DNA of 64,000 nt from DATBVX01 sp035263105 (GTDB lineage: Bacteria; Pseudomonadota; Gammaproteobacteria; Steroidobacterales; Steroidobacteraceae), in NCBI GenBank assembly GCA_035263105.1, contig DATFRO010000042.1:19483-83482 (forward strand), in the 5' to 3' direction. Under the pieces are notes generated by a model. That model worked only from the letters and a program-made list of their open reading frames with translations. It had not been told where the DNA came from and searched no databases. Shown here piece after piece: positions 56,601 through 64,000 of this stretch (its first letter is position 1; each line of letters opens with the position of its first letter). A program made the position numbers and the translations under genes.

Positions 56601-56850
56601 AAACCGAGCGCACCTGGCGCACGTTGCGGATGATGCCGACCGCTTCCTCGACCGGGCGGGTGATCAGGTTTTCGATCTCGAGCGGTGCGGCGCCCACCAG
56701 TTCGGTGCGCACCGTGAGCGTGGGATAGGACAGGTCGGGCAGCAGGTTGACCTTGAGACGCGCCAGCGACACGAAGCCGAAGAGCGCGATGGCCACCATG
56801 CACATCACGACGGTGACACGCCGGCGGGTGGCGAAATCGACGAGTTGCAT
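53632..56850 (-). CDS. RND efflux permease, HAE1 type (first permease of the operon)
   Basis: 1072-residue RND pump. MQLVDFATRRRVTVVMCMVA is the first helix, followed by LPDLSYPTLTVRTELVGAAP and RPVEEAVGIIRNVRQVRSVS. TM4 reads GTLVDTSVVILESI with a single aspartate. Between TM6 and the second half is an additional amphipathic stretch around residues 505-560. It is about 40 bases after the adaptor gene. Its sequence differs clearly from the second permease, so the two are not a recent duplication and may form a mixed trimer, as MdtB/MdtC do (inference). Confidence 0.95.
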   Translation of the reverse strand: MQLVDFATRRRVTVVMCMVAIALFGFVSLARLKVNLLPDLSYPTLTVRTELVGAAPLEIENLITRPVEEAVGIIRNVRQVRSVSRSGQSDVTLEFVWGTDMDLAGIEVREKLDLLQLPLEAKRPLLLRFDPSTEPVMRFALLEKSDTAGVATTAGEDRLKFLRRFAEDRLKPDMEAVPGSAAVKVSGGLEDEIQVFVDQQKLAQLGLSIETVASRLRAENVNLSGGRLEQGTQRFLVRTLNEFQSIEEMADAIIASVGGQPVYLRDVASVSHGYKEREAVTRVNGRESVELAVYKEGDANTVQLANALTERLEVLRKTLPAQTELTPVYDQSKFISSAIGEVRDAALIGGLLSILVLYFFLRDARATYVAGIVIPVSVIGTFMLMYLSGVTLNIMSLGGIALSVGTLVDTSVVILESISKKREAGLGPFEAARSGTSEVAMAVTASALTSIAVFFPMVFISGIAGQLFRDQALTVTYGHILSLLVGLTVVPMLVAGRGTAEASSAAASQPLGRFARGVAWVGALIGRVAGAISRFFRLIFSPFVWFTQTSYRRLEQAYVPLLEWSLGHRGRVIAASLVLALVTSALVPRLGTELIPQLSQGEYNVDLRLPPGTPLDQTDRVVESAQRSAIQIGGVALSYSVAGTGNRLDANPVDAGENTGKLSITLRPGSGKAEEAASVNALRPQLEKVAGLQYQFSRPSLFTFSTPLEVVVSGYDLDRLRSVAEQVRSRMEAAGNYTDIRSTVEAENPEIQIVFDQDRATRLGLKVRDIADRIVTSVRGEVATRYRLRDKQIDVLVRSVHARAASIEEIRNLIVNPGSERPVPLSAVASVTLSVGPAEIRRIGQERVAVVSASYTGSDLGTAVKDLQSMLNRIELPPGVSSYLAGQSEEMQDSLRSLTFTLVLAVLLVYLVMASQFESLVQPFVILFTIPLGLIGVVWAMFLTSTTVSVVAMIGIIMLTGIVVNNAIVLIDAVNRARHRGLDKHGAILYAARARLRPIVITTVSTILGLVPMALGFGDGSEVRTPMAITVIGGMTVSTLLTLVVIPVVYSLMVRERAAVSEAPGAVEPGRP

Positions 56851-56893
56851 GCTGTGGCCTCGCTGACGGAGGGCGAACGTTAGGAGTGCTTGG

Positions 56894-57970
56894 TCAGCGC
56901 GCCGTGGCCGGCGATTCGAGCTCGACGACACGCACGGTGTTGCCGGTCTTCAGGCCGCCCTGGCCGACGACCACGACCTGCTCCTGTCCCTTGAGTCCGT
57001 CAGTCACTTCAACCAGCCCGTCATTCGTGAGGCCGACACCGATCCGCCGCTGCTGCGCCTTGCCGTTCTCGACGATGAACACCGTGGACTGACCCTGATC
57101 ATCGACAATCGCCGTGCGCGGGATCTGCAGCGCCTGGTCGCGCCGCTCGTACACGATGCCGATGCGCGCGAACATGCCGGGCTTGAGGCGCTCGCTCGGA
57201 TCGTCGACTTCGATCGTCGTCTTGAAGGTTGCCGTCTGCGGGTCGACGACCGGGCTGATGCGCGCGACGTGACCGACGAAGGTCTGCTGTGGAACCGCAT
57301 CCACGTGAATGGCAGCCGGCTGGCCCGGCTTCAGACGCTCGAGCTCGCGCTCGGGGATGTGCACATAGACGATGAGCGGCTTCAGATCCGTGACGCGGAA
57401 CAGGACGTCATTCGGCTTGATGGTGTTGCCGACCTTCACGAGGCGCTCGGCCACGACGCCGTCGATCGGCGCGCGAACTTCGGTGTACGACAACTGCAGC
57501 TTGGTCAGCTCGTAGGCCGCGCGCTGCGCGTCCACTTCGAACTTCATGTTCTCGAAAGCGCCCGGAGAAACCAGGCCCTTTTCGTGCAGCTCGACGTTGC
57601 GTCGATAGTCGCGCTCGAGCTTCGCGAGCGTTGCGTTGGCTTTTTCAGCCTCGAGCCGCAGCTGATCGCCGTCCAGGCGCGCGAGCACCTGTCCGGCGCG
57701 CACGTTGCGTCCTTCCTCGACCAATATCGAGCGCACTTCGCCGCCGACCTTGGCGACCACGGAGGCTTCCTCGTCCGCTTCGAGCGAAGCGGTGCCGGAA
57801 TAGACCGCCACCATTTCGCCGCGGCGAGGCGTGCGGACCTCGACCGGAATTGCGGGGGCTTCCTTGTCGTCCTTTGCGTCGGGAGTCTTGCCGTCGGCCT
57901 TCTCGCCGCAGCCGCTGAGCGAGCCGGCGAGCGCCAGAGTCAAAACCAGGATCAGCCCCTGCTTGTACAT
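56894..57970 (-). CDS. RND efflux periplasmic adaptor (membrane fusion lipoprotein)
   Basis: 358 residues. The N-terminal lipoprotein signal ends in lipobox LSGC (Cys21), then an acidic spacer, a biotinyl-lipoyl-like hairpin (VVAKVGGEVRSILVEEGRNV), a helical hairpin, the second lipoyl half (SYTEVRAPIDGVVAERLVKV) and beta-barrel and membrane-proximal domains (GHVARISPVVDPQTATF). It is first in adaptor-permease-permease. No outer-membrane channel gene is in the operon, so it probably uses a TolC encoded elsewhere. Confidence 0.95.
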   Translation of the reverse strand: MYKQGLILVLTLALAGSLSGCGEKADGKTPDAKDDKEAPAIPVEVRTPRRGEMVAVYSGTASLEADEEASVVAKVGGEVRSILVEEGRNVRAGQVLARLDGDQLRLEAEKANATLAKLERDYRRNVELHEKGLVSPGAFENMKFEVDAQRAAYELTKLQLSYTEVRAPIDGVVAERLVKVGNTIKPNDVLFRVTDLKPLIVYVHIPERELERLKPGQPAAIHVDAVPQQTFVGHVARISPVVDPQTATFKTTIEVDDPSERLKPGMFARIGIVYERRDQALQIPRTAIVDDQGQSTVFIVENGKAQQRRIGVGLTNDGLVEVTDGLKGQEQVVVVGQGGLKTGNTVRVVELESPATAR

Positions 57971-58069
57971 GTCGCCTCCCAGCCCGGAGCCGCACTTTTA
58001 CTGCTGGCTCAGTGAGTTATGTGGCAGTCGCCTGAGAACTTCAGGAGCGGCTGCTTCGGGCTGGGACGG

Positions 58070-58099
58070 ATGCTACAGGTAGCTTAGTGTTATAGTCAA
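58070..58099 (-). promoter_or_regulatory. Putative promoter of the RND efflux operon
   Basis: Minus strand: TTGACT (58094-58099), an 18-base spacer and TAGCAT (58070-58075). It would give a leader of about 90 bases before the adaptor ATG. The -35 is inside the palindrome listed next. Confidence 0.4.
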
Positions 58100-58107
58100 G
58101 TATAACA
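58088..58107. promoter_or_regulatory. 20-bp AT-rich palindrome, candidate operator of the RND operon
   Basis: Perfect 7-base half-sites TGTTATA and TATAACA separated by GTCAAG. It covers the -35 of the putative efflux promoter and stands out in G+C-rich DNA. Size and symmetry fit a TetR- or MarR-type dimer, but no regulator gene lies within the window's operon. Confidence 0.5.
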
Positions 58108-58142
58108 GTGCTTGGGAGGCAACAGGAGCAGCGGCAGGCGGC

Positions 58143-60248
58143 TCAGCTTCCCTTGGCGGCCTGGGCCACCATGGGCAGAGAAGTCATGTCTGCGACGATC
58201 TGGCTCGCTTCCGTGAGGACCACGTCGGCCATCTCGGTGTCGTTGATGTCTTCGACGCTGGCAAGTGCCTTCAGGCCATGGGCCGCGCGCCGTGCGTTTT
58301 CCCGCGCCAGGCGTTCCTTGTCGAGCGCTGTGCGCTCTTGCTCGCGCACCTTGAGGTTGAGGGACACCGTGGTCTGCTGGCGCAGCCGATCGACGGACGC
58401 GACATCATCGACCAGGCTGCGGAAGTCCGGATCAGTCGCGGCGCGCTGATCGTGAATGCGCGCGAGCTGTGGCACCGCGGGCCCGAGCTTGGCGTCGTCC
58501 TTGAAGGGAACCGCCGCGATGCGATCCCAGGGCAGGGCGCTGTCACGGGTGTTCTCGCCGACTTCGTCGGCACTGATGAGCGACGGCAGCGGGATGTCCG
58601 GTGTTACGCCGTGGTTCTGCGTGCTGTCGCCAGTCACGCGATAGAACTTTCCGATAGTGATCGTGAGCTGACCGAATTCCGGCTTCGGTCCGAGCGCAAA
58701 GCGGTCGAGCGGAATCAGGTTCTGCACCGTGCCCTTGCCGTACGTCTGCTGGCCGATGACCAGGCCGCGCCCGTAGTCCTGGATCGCGGCCGCAAAGATT
58801 TCCGATGCCGAGGCGCTGAAGCGATCCACGAGCACCGCCATGGGTCCGGTGTACGCAGGCTCGGGTTCGGGATCATCGAGAACCTCGACGGTGCCGCCGG
58901 TCTCGCGCAGCTGGACCACCGGCCCGCCCTTGATGAACAGCCCCGTAAGCCCGGTGGCCTCGGGAAGCGAACCGCCGCCGTTGTTGCGCAAGTCGATCAG
59001 CAGACCGTCGATGCCCGCAGTCTTGAGTTCGGCGATCAGGTTGCGGACGTCACGCGTGGTGCTGCGGTAGTTGCGATCGCCCGCCGCACGCGCTTCGTAG
59101 TCCTGGTAGAAACTCGGCACGGTGATCACGCCGATCGACAGGTCGCGATCGCCGCGATGCACCTTGCGGATTTCCTTGTGTGCCGCCTGTGCCTCGAGGG
59201 TCACCTTGTTGCGCGTGAACTCGACGATTTTCTCGTTCCCGGGCGCAGCGCCGACCGGCAGCACCTGCAGCCGCACCACGGAATTCAGCGGGCCGCGAAT
59301 CAGCTGCACCACATCGTCCAGGCGCCAGCCGATCACGTCCGTCATCGGCCCATCCTTGCCCTGCGCCACGCCGGTGATGCGATCGTTGGCGACGAGCTGA
59401 TTGGATTGCGAGGCGGGCCCGCCGGGAAGGATGCTGAGCACGGTCACGTAGTCGTCGACGAGCTGCAAGGAGGCACCGATGCCCTCGTAGGAGAGGCTCA
59501 TCGCGATCCGGTATTCCTCGGAGTTGCGCGGCGAGAAATAGCTGGAGTGCGGGTCGTAGGCGCGCGCATACGCATTCATGAAGTTCTCGAACACGTCGTC
59601 CGCCGAGACCTGGTCGATGCGCTTGATGACGCGCTCGTAGCGCTTGCGCAGGATGTCGGCGGTTTCGGTCCAGTTCTTGCCGGCAAGGCGCAGTGTGAGG
59701 CCATCGTTCTTGACGCGCTTGCGCCAGAGCTCATTCATGTCGGCCGTAGCCGCGGGCCAGGGCGCTTTTTCGCGATCGAATTCGAAGCTCTCGTTGAGCG
59801 TGTAATCGGGTTCCTTGTCGAGCAGCCCGAGCGCGTAGGTCATGCGCTCGCGGTTGCGCTGGCGGAAGCGGTCGAAGATCGTGAAGGCCGGCTCGAGCGC
59901 GCCGGTCTTGATCGCATCGTCGAGCCTGAGCCGCAGGCGCTCGAACTCGGCGATGTCGCTCGCCATGAAGTAGCTACGCGCGCCGTCGAGCGATTCCAGG
60001 TACAGGTCGAAAATCTTTGACGACATCTTGTCGTCGAGGGGCACCTGCGCGTAATGCGCGCGATCGAGATTTTCGTAGACGCGGCGCGCGATGCTGCGGT
60101 GTCGATCGGAGGGCTGGAGGGCAGCTGCGGTTCCGAGAGAAGCAGTGGCAACGGGGGGCGAGGGCGGTTGCGCCGAACCACCAACGCCAACGGCCAGAAA
60201 CAACGCAACTGCGACGAAGATGATTCGACGGAAGGCGAAGGTTTGCAT
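58143..60248 (-). CDS. prc: Tail-specific periplasmic protease Prc
   Basis: 701-residue S41 C-terminal processing protease that trims or degrades periplasmic proteins such as FtsI and MepS. A signal peptide begins at MQTFAFRRIIFVAVALF; a PDZ domain is around SLSYEGIGASLQLVDDYVTV; the catalytic region DRFSASASEIFAAAIQDYGR holds the nucleophilic Ser and YGKGTVQNL the Lys of the dyad. The C-terminal DUF3340 tail follows. GGAG five bases before the ATG at 60248 sets the start. It precedes the efflux operon by 172 bases on the same strand. Confidence 0.97.
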   Translation of the reverse strand: MQTFAFRRIIFVAVALFLAVGVGGSAQPPSPPVATASLGTAAALQPSDRHRSIARRVYENLDRAHYAQVPLDDKMSSKIFDLYLESLDGARSYFMASDIAEFERLRLRLDDAIKTGALEPAFTIFDRFRQRNRERMTYALGLLDKEPDYTLNESFEFDREKAPWPAATADMNELWRKRVKNDGLTLRLAGKNWTETADILRKRYERVIKRIDQVSADDVFENFMNAYARAYDPHSSYFSPRNSEEYRIAMSLSYEGIGASLQLVDDYVTVLSILPGGPASQSNQLVANDRITGVAQGKDGPMTDVIGWRLDDVVQLIRGPLNSVVRLQVLPVGAAPGNEKIVEFTRNKVTLEAQAAHKEIRKVHRGDRDLSIGVITVPSFYQDYEARAAGDRNYRSTTRDVRNLIAELKTAGIDGLLIDLRNNGGGSLPEATGLTGLFIKGGPVVQLRETGGTVEVLDDPEPEPAYTGPMAVLVDRFSASASEIFAAAIQDYGRGLVIGQQTYGKGTVQNLIPLDRFALGPKPEFGQLTITIGKFYRVTGDSTQNHGVTPDIPLPSLISADEVGENTRDSALPWDRIAAVPFKDDAKLGPAVPQLARIHDQRAATDPDFRSLVDDVASVDRLRQQTTVSLNLKVREQERTALDKERLARENARRAAHGLKALASVEDINDTEMADVVLTEASQIVADMTSLPMVAQAAKGS

Positions 60249-60364
60249 GTGCTCCGTTTGACAGCGGCTGGGCCGCGCAAATTCCCTGCTAGACTCGGGG
60301 CCTAGGCTAGAAGGCCGCGGTCGCCCGATCAAGTGCGATCACCGCCGGTTGTGCGCCGATCGAC

Positions 60365-60658
60365 ATGCGACCGCTGACCGTTCTTATCGGCATCATCCTC
60401 GGGTCCTCCGTGGCGATCGCCCTGGGGCTGACCATGGTGCTGATTGTGTTCCTGATTCTGGCCAGGGATGAACCGCAGCTGCGGAGCGAGTTTCCGCGAC
60501 TGTTGCAGAGCGCGGCGACCTTTGCCGGCCTGTCCGTTGTCGCGGCCGCCAGCTTTGCCGCGAGCCTGCGCCAGCTGCACTGGCGACGCTGGGCGATCGG
60601 CGCGCTGTGGACCAGCCTGATCCTGGTCACCTGGCTCTACTGGCCGCGCAGCCTGTAA
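60365..60658 (+). CDS. Small membrane protein of unknown function
   Basis: 97 residues with three likely transmembrane segments: VLIGIILGSSVAIALGLTMV (continuing LIVFLIL), ATFAGLSVVAAASFAASL and WAIGALWTSLILVTWLYW. I do not recognise a family. It diverges from prc and lies 30 bases before the M28 peptidase gene on the same strand. No clear ribosome binding site precedes the ATG. Confidence 0.7.
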   Translation: MRPLTVLIGIILGSSVAIALGLTMVLIVFLILARDEPQLRSEFPRLLQSAATFAGLSVVAAASFAASLRQLHWRRWAIGALWTSLILVTWLYWPRSL

Positions 60659-60688
60659 AAAATTCGAGAAACTGAACGGGGGGCAAGC

Positions 60689-62335
60689 ATGCGCAAGCGC
60701 TCGATGTGGGTGGTGGCTGGTTGTGTCGCGATCCTCGGGCTCTCCAGCCAGGCGAAAGACGCGGCGCCAATTCCGTGGCTCGACCTCGATGTCTTTCGCG
60801 CACACGTCGCCACGCTCGCCTCCGACGAGTTCGATGGGCGCAAGCCGGGCACGGTTGGCGAGGAGAAGACCGTCGACTACATCCGTCGCCAGTTCGCCGA
60901 CGCGGGGCTCAAGCCGGGCCATGGCACGACCTTCTTCCAGTCGGTGCCGATGGTGGAAATCACCGCGGCACCGGACGCGACATTGACCTTCGAGCGCTCC
61001 GGCACCAGGCAGGACCTCAAGTACGCGCAGGACATGGTCGTCCTTACCAAGCGAGTCGTGGCGCAATCCTCGCTGGACAAGAGCCCGCTGGTCTTCGTCG
61101 GCTACGGCATCGTCGCACCCGAATACGACTGGAACGACTACGCCGCGGCGGACATCAAGGGCAAGACCGCGGTCATCCTCATCAATGACCCGGGGTTTGC
61201 AACCAACGATCCGAAGCTGTTTCGCGGCCGCGAGATGACTTATCACGGCCGCTGGACCTACAAGTTCGAGGAAGCCGCGCGCCAGGGTGCGGCAGGTGCG
61301 CTCATCATTCACGAGACCGAGCCTGCGGCGTATGGCTGGCAAGTGGTCACCGCCAGCTGGACCGGGCCGCAGTTCGACCTGGCGAACTCCGACACCAACT
61401 CGGGCCTCGCCATCGAGGGCTGGATCAGCAACGAAGCCGCGCAGGCGCTGTTCAAGCAGGCGGGTCAGGATTTCGCCGCCCTGAAAACTGCCGCGACCAA
61501 GCGCGACTTCAAGGCCGTGCCGCTCGGTGTGCAGGCGAGCGTGACTGTGCGCAATTCCATCCGGCGCTCGAATTCCTCCAACGTCATCGGCATTCTCCCG
61601 GGCAGCAAGCGGCCCGACGAATACGTCATCTACACGGCGCACTGGGATCACTTCGGGCACGCCACGAACAAGCCGGGCGATGCGATCTTCAACGGTGCGA
61701 TCGACAACGCGACCGGGGTTGCCGGGATCATGACGCTGGCGCGCGCCTTCGCACACGCGTCGACGCCGCCCGAGCGCTCGATCATTTTCATGGCGGTGAC
61801 GGGCGAGGAATCGGGGCTCCTGGGCTCGGCCTACTACGCGGAGAACCCGATCTATCCGCTGGCGCACACGGCGGCGGAAATCAATCTCGATGCGCTGTAC
61901 GCGGGCGGTCCGGCGCGCGACATCGTGGTGGTCGGGTCGGGCAATTCGGACCTGGAGGATTACCTGCGCAAGGCGGCCAAGCAGCAGGACCGCGTGGTCT
62001 CGCCGGAACCGACACCGGAGAAGGGTTACTACTACCGCTCCGATCACTTCAACTTTGCGAAGAAGGGCGTGCCCGCCCTCTACACGAAACTCGGCACGGA
62101 CGACCGTGAACACGGGAGCGAGTACGGCAAGCAGCAGCAGGAAGACTACGTCGCCAAGCGCTACCACCAGCCGAGTGACGAATACAGCAAGGACCTGGAC
62201 TTCCGCGGTTCCTTCGAGGATCTCGAGTTGCTGTATCGCGTGGGCGAACGGGTCGCGAACGAGAAAGACTGGCCGGAGTGGTACCGGGACAGCGAATTTC
62301 GCGCGGTCCGTGAGCAAAGCGATCGCGAGCGCTGA
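60689..62335 (+). CDS. Secreted M28-family zinc metallopeptidase with PA domain
   Basis: 548 residues. A signal peptide (cleavage near SSQAKDAA) is followed by LASDEFDGRKPGTVGEEKTV, a PA insert (about 130-260; GYGIVAPEYDWNDYAAADIK, EEAARQGAAGALIIHE) and the peptidase. Zinc ligands are visible in YTAHWDHFG, FNGAIDNATGVAG, the catalytic TGEESGLLGS, EINLDAL and the last ligand in KRYHQPSDEY. Probably a periplasmic or exported aminopeptidase. GGGGGG lies before the ATG. Confidence 0.93.
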   Translation: MRKRSMWVVAGCVAILGLSSQAKDAAPIPWLDLDVFRAHVATLASDEFDGRKPGTVGEEKTVDYIRRQFADAGLKPGHGTTFFQSVPMVEITAAPDATLTFERSGTRQDLKYAQDMVVLTKRVVAQSSLDKSPLVFVGYGIVAPEYDWNDYAAADIKGKTAVILINDPGFATNDPKLFRGREMTYHGRWTYKFEEAARQGAAGALIIHETEPAAYGWQVVTASWTGPQFDLANSDTNSGLAIEGWISNEAAQALFKQAGQDFAALKTAATKRDFKAVPLGVQASVTVRNSIRRSNSSNVIGILPGSKRPDEYVIYTAHWDHFGHATNKPGDAIFNGAIDNATGVAGIMTLARAFAHASTPPERSIIFMAVTGEESGLLGSAYYAENPIYPLAHTAAEINLDALYAGGPARDIVVVGSGNSDLEDYLRKAAKQQDRVVSPEPTPEKGYYYRSDHFNFAKKGVPALYTKLGTDDREHGSEYGKQQQEDYVAKRYHQPSDEYSKDLDFRGSFEDLELLYRVGERVANEKDWPEWYRDSEFRAVREQSDRER

Positions 62336-62349
62336 AGCGTGCGCTTGGT

Positions 62350-62928
62350 CTAGCGCGAAGCGGTTGTGATCTGCGGGCCGTCCTGGCGCGCCGCAGGGCT
62401 GGCGATCAGGACGAACCGGCCCGGTGCCAGGAGGCTGCCGCGGTCACCCCGTTTCTGGCGCAGATGCACGCCCGGCTCGCCTCGCTTGTCGAGACCCACG
62501 TAGAGCGTCGCAGCGCTCGAATCCCAGATCGTGAGCAGCGGCCAGGCCTGGACGCGCTTCAGGCGGTTGATGAGCGGCTCGTTGTCCTGGAATGGCAGCG
62601 TGCGCAGGCTGATCGCGCGTGGCGACGCAGTCGCGATCGACGACCAGGCCTCAGCGCCGCCGGTGTTGGCGGACGGCGCCGGCTTCGCACCGAGATTCAC
62701 CGGCGTCGGGGGCAGGTGTTCCAGCGCCGGCTTCCATTCGCAACCCAGGCAGGGCAGGTCACTCGCGCGGATGAGCTGAGGCCTGGAGGTTTCCGCGGCC
62801 GAGGTTGTGAGCGCCGTCTCGAGGGACCGTCCGTTGCCCGTCGGCGGATCAATCGCCAAGGCGCATACGGGCAGCAAGCCGGCTGCGAGCGCGGAGAGTA
62901 ACGGAAGCTTGTGTCGCGGGCGGCTCAT
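62350..62928 (-). CDS. Exported protein of unknown function
   Basis: 192 residues. A signal peptide (LPLLSALAAGLLPVCALA) is followed by a low-complexity region with a CLGC pair and a C-terminal beta-rich part (RVQAWPLLTIWDSSAATLYV, GLDKRGEPGVHLRQKR). No family recognised. It converges with the M28 peptidase at 14 bases. Codon pattern supports it as real. Confidence 0.65.
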   Translation of the reverse strand: MSRPRHKLPLLSALAAGLLPVCALAIDPPTGNGRSLETALTTSAAETSRPQLIRASDLPCLGCEWKPALEHLPPTPVNLGAKPAPSANTGGAEAWSSIATASPRAISLRTLPFQDNEPLINRLKRVQAWPLLTIWDSSAATLYVGLDKRGEPGVHLRQKRGDRGSLLAPGRFVLIASPAARQDGPQITTASR

Positions 62929-63072
62929 CGTGCGAACGGCGGCCTCTTGTTCTGGCAGCCACGTTGCGCCGTCCGGGCGCGGCCGACTGTGCGCTACGTC
63001 TCAGCGCGGCCGCGGGCACGCGAAACGAGCCCGTTATGTCGCACGCGCGAGATTGATGGGTCTGATCCGCGC

Positions 63073-63450
63073 TCAATCGGCGTTGTCTTCGGAGAATTGC
63101 TCGCGCGGCCAGAACCAGCGACGCATGCGGATCAGCAGCCGCATGAGTTGTACCAGCAGGTACGGGCCGACTACGACGCCCCATCCTGGCAGCCAGCCAT
63201 GGAAGAGGCCGCGATAGTAATCGGCGATGAAGGAGCCGAGCCCGCCGGCGGCGTACGGACCGAGCGTGAGGACACCGACGAAGTAGACCGCGATCGGCAT
63301 CAGGACGAAGCCAACAACGAGGCCGGCGACCAGCAGCCACAACTCGCGGCGCAACCGGGGATGCCGATGCAGCGCTTCGGCGAACCAATGCGGCGGCTTG
63401 ACTCTGCTCTGTTGGGCGGGTGCTTCGGGTGTGTCGGTTGGCTCGTTCAC
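63073..63450 (-). CDS. Small inner-membrane protein of unknown function
   Basis: 125 residues: a polar N-terminus, two strongly hydrophobic segments (LWLLVAGLVVGFVLMPIAVY with FVGVLTLG; GWGVVVGPYLLVQLMRLL) joined by an AAGGLGSFIADYYRGLFHGW loop, and a basic then acidic tail (RMRRWFWPREQFSEDNAD). No family recognised. It diverges from the oxidoreductase gene. Confidence 0.7.
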   Translation of the reverse strand: MNEPTDTPEAPAQQSRVKPPHWFAEALHRHPRLRRELWLLVAGLVVGFVLMPIAVYFVGVLTLGPYAAGGLGSFIADYYRGLFHGWLPGWGVVVGPYLLVQLMRLLIRMRRWFWPREQFSEDNAD

Positions 63451-63527
63451 GTCCAGCTTCCGGTCCGGCGGGTGGCATTGTCCGGGGCGCGACGGCTGCG
63501 GGCAACCGTCAGCGTCACACGCGTGGC

Positions 63528-63533
63528 TATAAT
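63528..63533 (+). promoter_or_regulatory. Probable -10 box of the Gfo/Idh/MocA gene
   Basis: Perfect TATAAT, 18 bases before the ATG at 63552, giving a leader of about 12 bases that includes GGGGGTG. The -35 at the right distance is a poor match. Confidence 0.4.
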
Positions 63534-63551
63534 CCGCCGTCGGGGGTGCGG

Positions 63552-64000
63552 ATGGATCGCATTCGAGCTGCAGTCATCGGCGTCGGTTATCTCGGACGCT
63601 TCCACGCGCAGAAGTACGCCGCGCTCGACCGCGCAGCGCTGCTCGGTGTGGCCGACGTCTCGGCGGAGAACCGCGAGCGGGTCGGCAAGGAGCTCAAAGT
63701 GCCGGCCCACGCGGACTACCGCGAGCTGCTGGGCCGCGTCGATGCGGTCAGCATTGCGACCCCGACACCCTTGCATCACGAGATTGCCGCGGCCTTTCTC
63801 GAGGCGGGCGCACACGTCCTGGTGGAAAAGCCCATTACCACGACCGTCGCGGACGCGCGCAGCCTCATCGAGCTGGCGACACGCAAGAAGCGCATCCTGC
63901 AAGTGGGTCATCTCGAGCGCTTCAACTCGGGCCTGCTCGCGCTCGATGGCATCCTCACCACGCCGCGCTTCATCGAGTCGCACCGCCTCGCGCCCTTCAA
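63552..64000 (+). CDS. Gfo/Idh/MocA-family oxidoreductase, cut by right window edge
   Basis: First 149 residues of an NAD(P)-dependent sugar oxidoreductase. The Rossmann fold begins AAVIGVGYLGRFHAQKYAAL; SIATPTPLHHEIAAAFLEAG and HVLVEKPITTTVADARSL (the EKP motif) follow, then VGHLERFNSG. The GYLGRFHAQKY start is like GnnA, which makes the UDP-3-keto sugar precursor of diamino-sugar lipid A and often lies beside lpxB. Without the rest of the gene and its right neighbours this is only a suggestion. Confidence 0.9.
   Translation, partial: MDRIRAAVIGVGYLGRFHAQKYAALDRAALLGVADVSAENRERVGKELKVPAHADYRELLGRVDAVSIATPTPLHHEIAAAFLEAGAHVLVEKPITTTVADARSLIELATRKKRILQVGHLERFNSGLLALDGILTTPRFIESHRLAPF

Noticed and set aside
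60329..62317. 662-codon minus-strand open frame across the M28 peptidase
   Set aside because: Antisense to a gene with a complete set of zinc ligands and a signal peptide.

Overview
The window is chromosomal DNA, roughly two-thirds G+C by eye, from a gammaproteobacterium. Two pieces of gene order indicate this: ffh / rpsP-rimM-trmD-rplS, and queG / nnr-tsaE-amiC-mutL-miaA-hfq-hflX-hflK-hflC-yjeT-purA followed by rnr-rlmB-rpsF-rpsR-rplI-dnaB-alr, which closely follows the E. coli 94-95 min order. The high G+C, the Ser/Thr kinase-phosphatase-FHA trio, the Gld-type ABC cluster and an endonuclease-type MutL suit a Xanthomonadales/Nevskiales/Steroidobacter-like lineage better than an enteric one. 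That placement is inference; there is no rRNA gene here to fix it. I see no insertion sequence, prophage, CRISPR array or plasmid gene.

Layout. 1-5513 (minus): sppA (cut by the left edge), a sorbosone-type sugar dehydrogenase, then the translation block rplS-trmD-rimM-rpsP and ffh. 5603-6883: a CorB/CNNM-type transporter. 6900-8255: radA. 8536-11033 (plus): a signalling cassette of Ser/Thr kinase, PP2C phosphatase and double-FHA protein. 11067-17951 (minus): alr, dnaB, rplI, rpsR, rpsF, rlmB, rnr. 18069: tRNA-Leu(CAG). 18196-30504 (minus): a methyltransferase, purA, a DUF2065 gene, hflC, hflK, hflX, hfq, miaA, mutL, amiC, tsaE, nnr; queG diverges from nnr. 31648-35961 (minus): panC, panB, a deoxynucleoside kinase, folK, pcnB; tRNA-Glu(CTC) diverges from pcnB. 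36216-39660: an unknown gene, an AraC/VOC pair, and a cytochrome c'/cytochrome b561 pair. 39856-45144 (plus): a Gld-like ABC export cluster. 45145-45657: the only long gene-free stretch, with two large imperfect palindromes around a CTAG-rich repeat block. 45658-48954: divergent ppsA/ppsR. 49032-50564: DUF1249 and an unknown coiled-coil gene. 50543-57970 (minus): an RND efflux operon of one adaptor and two permeases. 58143-60248: prc. 60365-63450: an M28 peptidase and small unknown membrane or secreted proteins. 63552-end: a truncated Gfo/Idh/MocA oxidoreductase.

Most of the window is housekeeping: ribosome and tRNA maturation, replication restart and mismatch repair, membrane proteolysis (HflKC, SppA, Prc), envelope division (AmiC), and pantothenate, folate and purine synthesis. 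The less explained parts are the 513-bp palindromic intergenic region at 45145-45657, a symmetric -10 shared by nnr and queG that would leave both mRNAs almost leaderless, an AT-rich palindrome in front of the RND operon with no regulator gene beside it, an abrupt AT-rich patch inside the PP2C gene, and the unknown proteins at 36216, 49521, 60365, 62350 and 63073.
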